From assembly GCA_030635995.1 (NCBI GenBank), contig DAOVXU010000116.1, forward strand, positions 1-5,671: a stretch of DNA of 5,671 nt, read 5' to 3'. This DNA is from Arcobacter sp. (lineage in GTDB: Bacteria; Campylobacterota; Campylobacteria; Campylobacterales; Arcobacteraceae). Shown piece by piece: positions 5,529-5,671 of this stretch. Positions within the stretch are counted from its first letter, which is position 1; every line of letters starts with the position of its first letter. The notes under the pieces were generated by a model that saw only the letters and a list, made by a program, of their open reading frames with translations, did not search any database and was not told the DNA's origin. The position numbers and the translations under genes are program-made.

Positions 5529-5671
5529 AGACTTTTGTTTATGTGCTTGTTTTATCACTGAACTTACCCCTCTTTCCTTTTTCTTTTATAAGAAAAACGA
5601 AACCAAAAAAAAATCGGCACAAGAGATGATGTTTTTGGGGAGATTTTTTTCTCTCCACTAAAAATGCAAAA
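5529..5671. other. non-coding right end with two inverted repeats
   Basis: I find no convincing gene here on either strand. The stretch shifts from T-rich pyrimidine sequence (about 5560-5587) to A-rich sequence with a nine-A run (5605-5613). It holds two inverted repeats: TTTTTCTT (5578-5585) with AAGAAAAA (5590-5597) around TTAT, and GGAGA (5639-5643) with TCTCC (5652-5656) around eight bases. The second can be extended by TTTTT (5632-5636) pairing with AAAAA (5660-5664) across a small internal mismatch. Neither is followed by a U-tract. It may be the leader of a gene beyond the edge or part of a dispersed repeat. Confidence 0.4.

Noticed and set aside
5632..5664. The GGAGA/TCTCC hairpin as an intrinsic terminator.
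   Set aside because: The T-run precedes the stem and the A-run follows it on the plus strand, so they extend the pairing and give no U-tract in either direction.
5540..5671. A minus-strand open frame of about 43 codons running to the right edge.
   Set aside because: It is low-complexity (runs of Phe, Lys and Arg), covers the hairpins and A-run, and resembles no protein I know. Without sequence beyond the edge it cannot be supported as the end of a gene.
1..5671. A defence system, CRISPR array, prophage or insertion sequence.
   Set aside because: No regularly spaced repeats, transposase, integrase, toxin-antitoxin pair or attachment-like duplication is visible; the genes are mostly recognisable housekeeping families in tight operons.

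Overview
The window looks like a piece of a very AT-rich Campylobacterota chromosome, most likely from an Arcobacter-like genus. Three things suggest this: strong A/T codon bias, tightly overlapping genes, and PyrG, short CoaX and methyltransferase sequences of the kind found in that phylum. The HisG is the short form, which argues against Campylobacter jejuni itself, where I recall the long form. The genus is an inference, because no rRNA or other marker gene is present.

Left part, minus strand (1-1509): three genes run leftwards. A BAX inhibitor-1 family membrane protein comes first. It overlaps a small stand-alone ThiD2-type HMP-phosphate kinase (thiamine synthesis), and the start of CTP synthase (pyrG, cut by the window edge) follows. 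A possible extra promoter precedes pyrG.

Centre (1510-1687): a 178-base AT-rich divergent intergenic region carries candidate promoters for both directions and a short direct repeat.

Right part, plus strand (1688-5499): six genes are packed like one operon. They encode a single-span membrane-anchored protein with a YfgM-like layout, a beta-propeller-like lipoprotein resembling BamB, an unrecognised 111-residue protein, type III pantothenate kinase (coaX), the short-form ATP phosphoribosyltransferase (hisG) and a SAM-dependent methyltransferase. The last five overlap by 4, 14, 4 and 14 bases, so translation is probably coupled. The products mix envelope biogenesis (first two, by analogy), CoA synthesis and the first step of histidine synthesis. 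I see no single pathway joining them.

Right end (5500-5671): non-coding as far as I can tell, with a weak terminator-like hairpin after the methyltransferase and two further inverted repeats of unknown meaning. I found no mobile element, CRISPR array, tRNA or rRNA. Most of the window is ordinary housekeeping sequence. The least explained parts are the 111-residue protein, the lipoprotein with its partner, and the right-end non-coding stretch.
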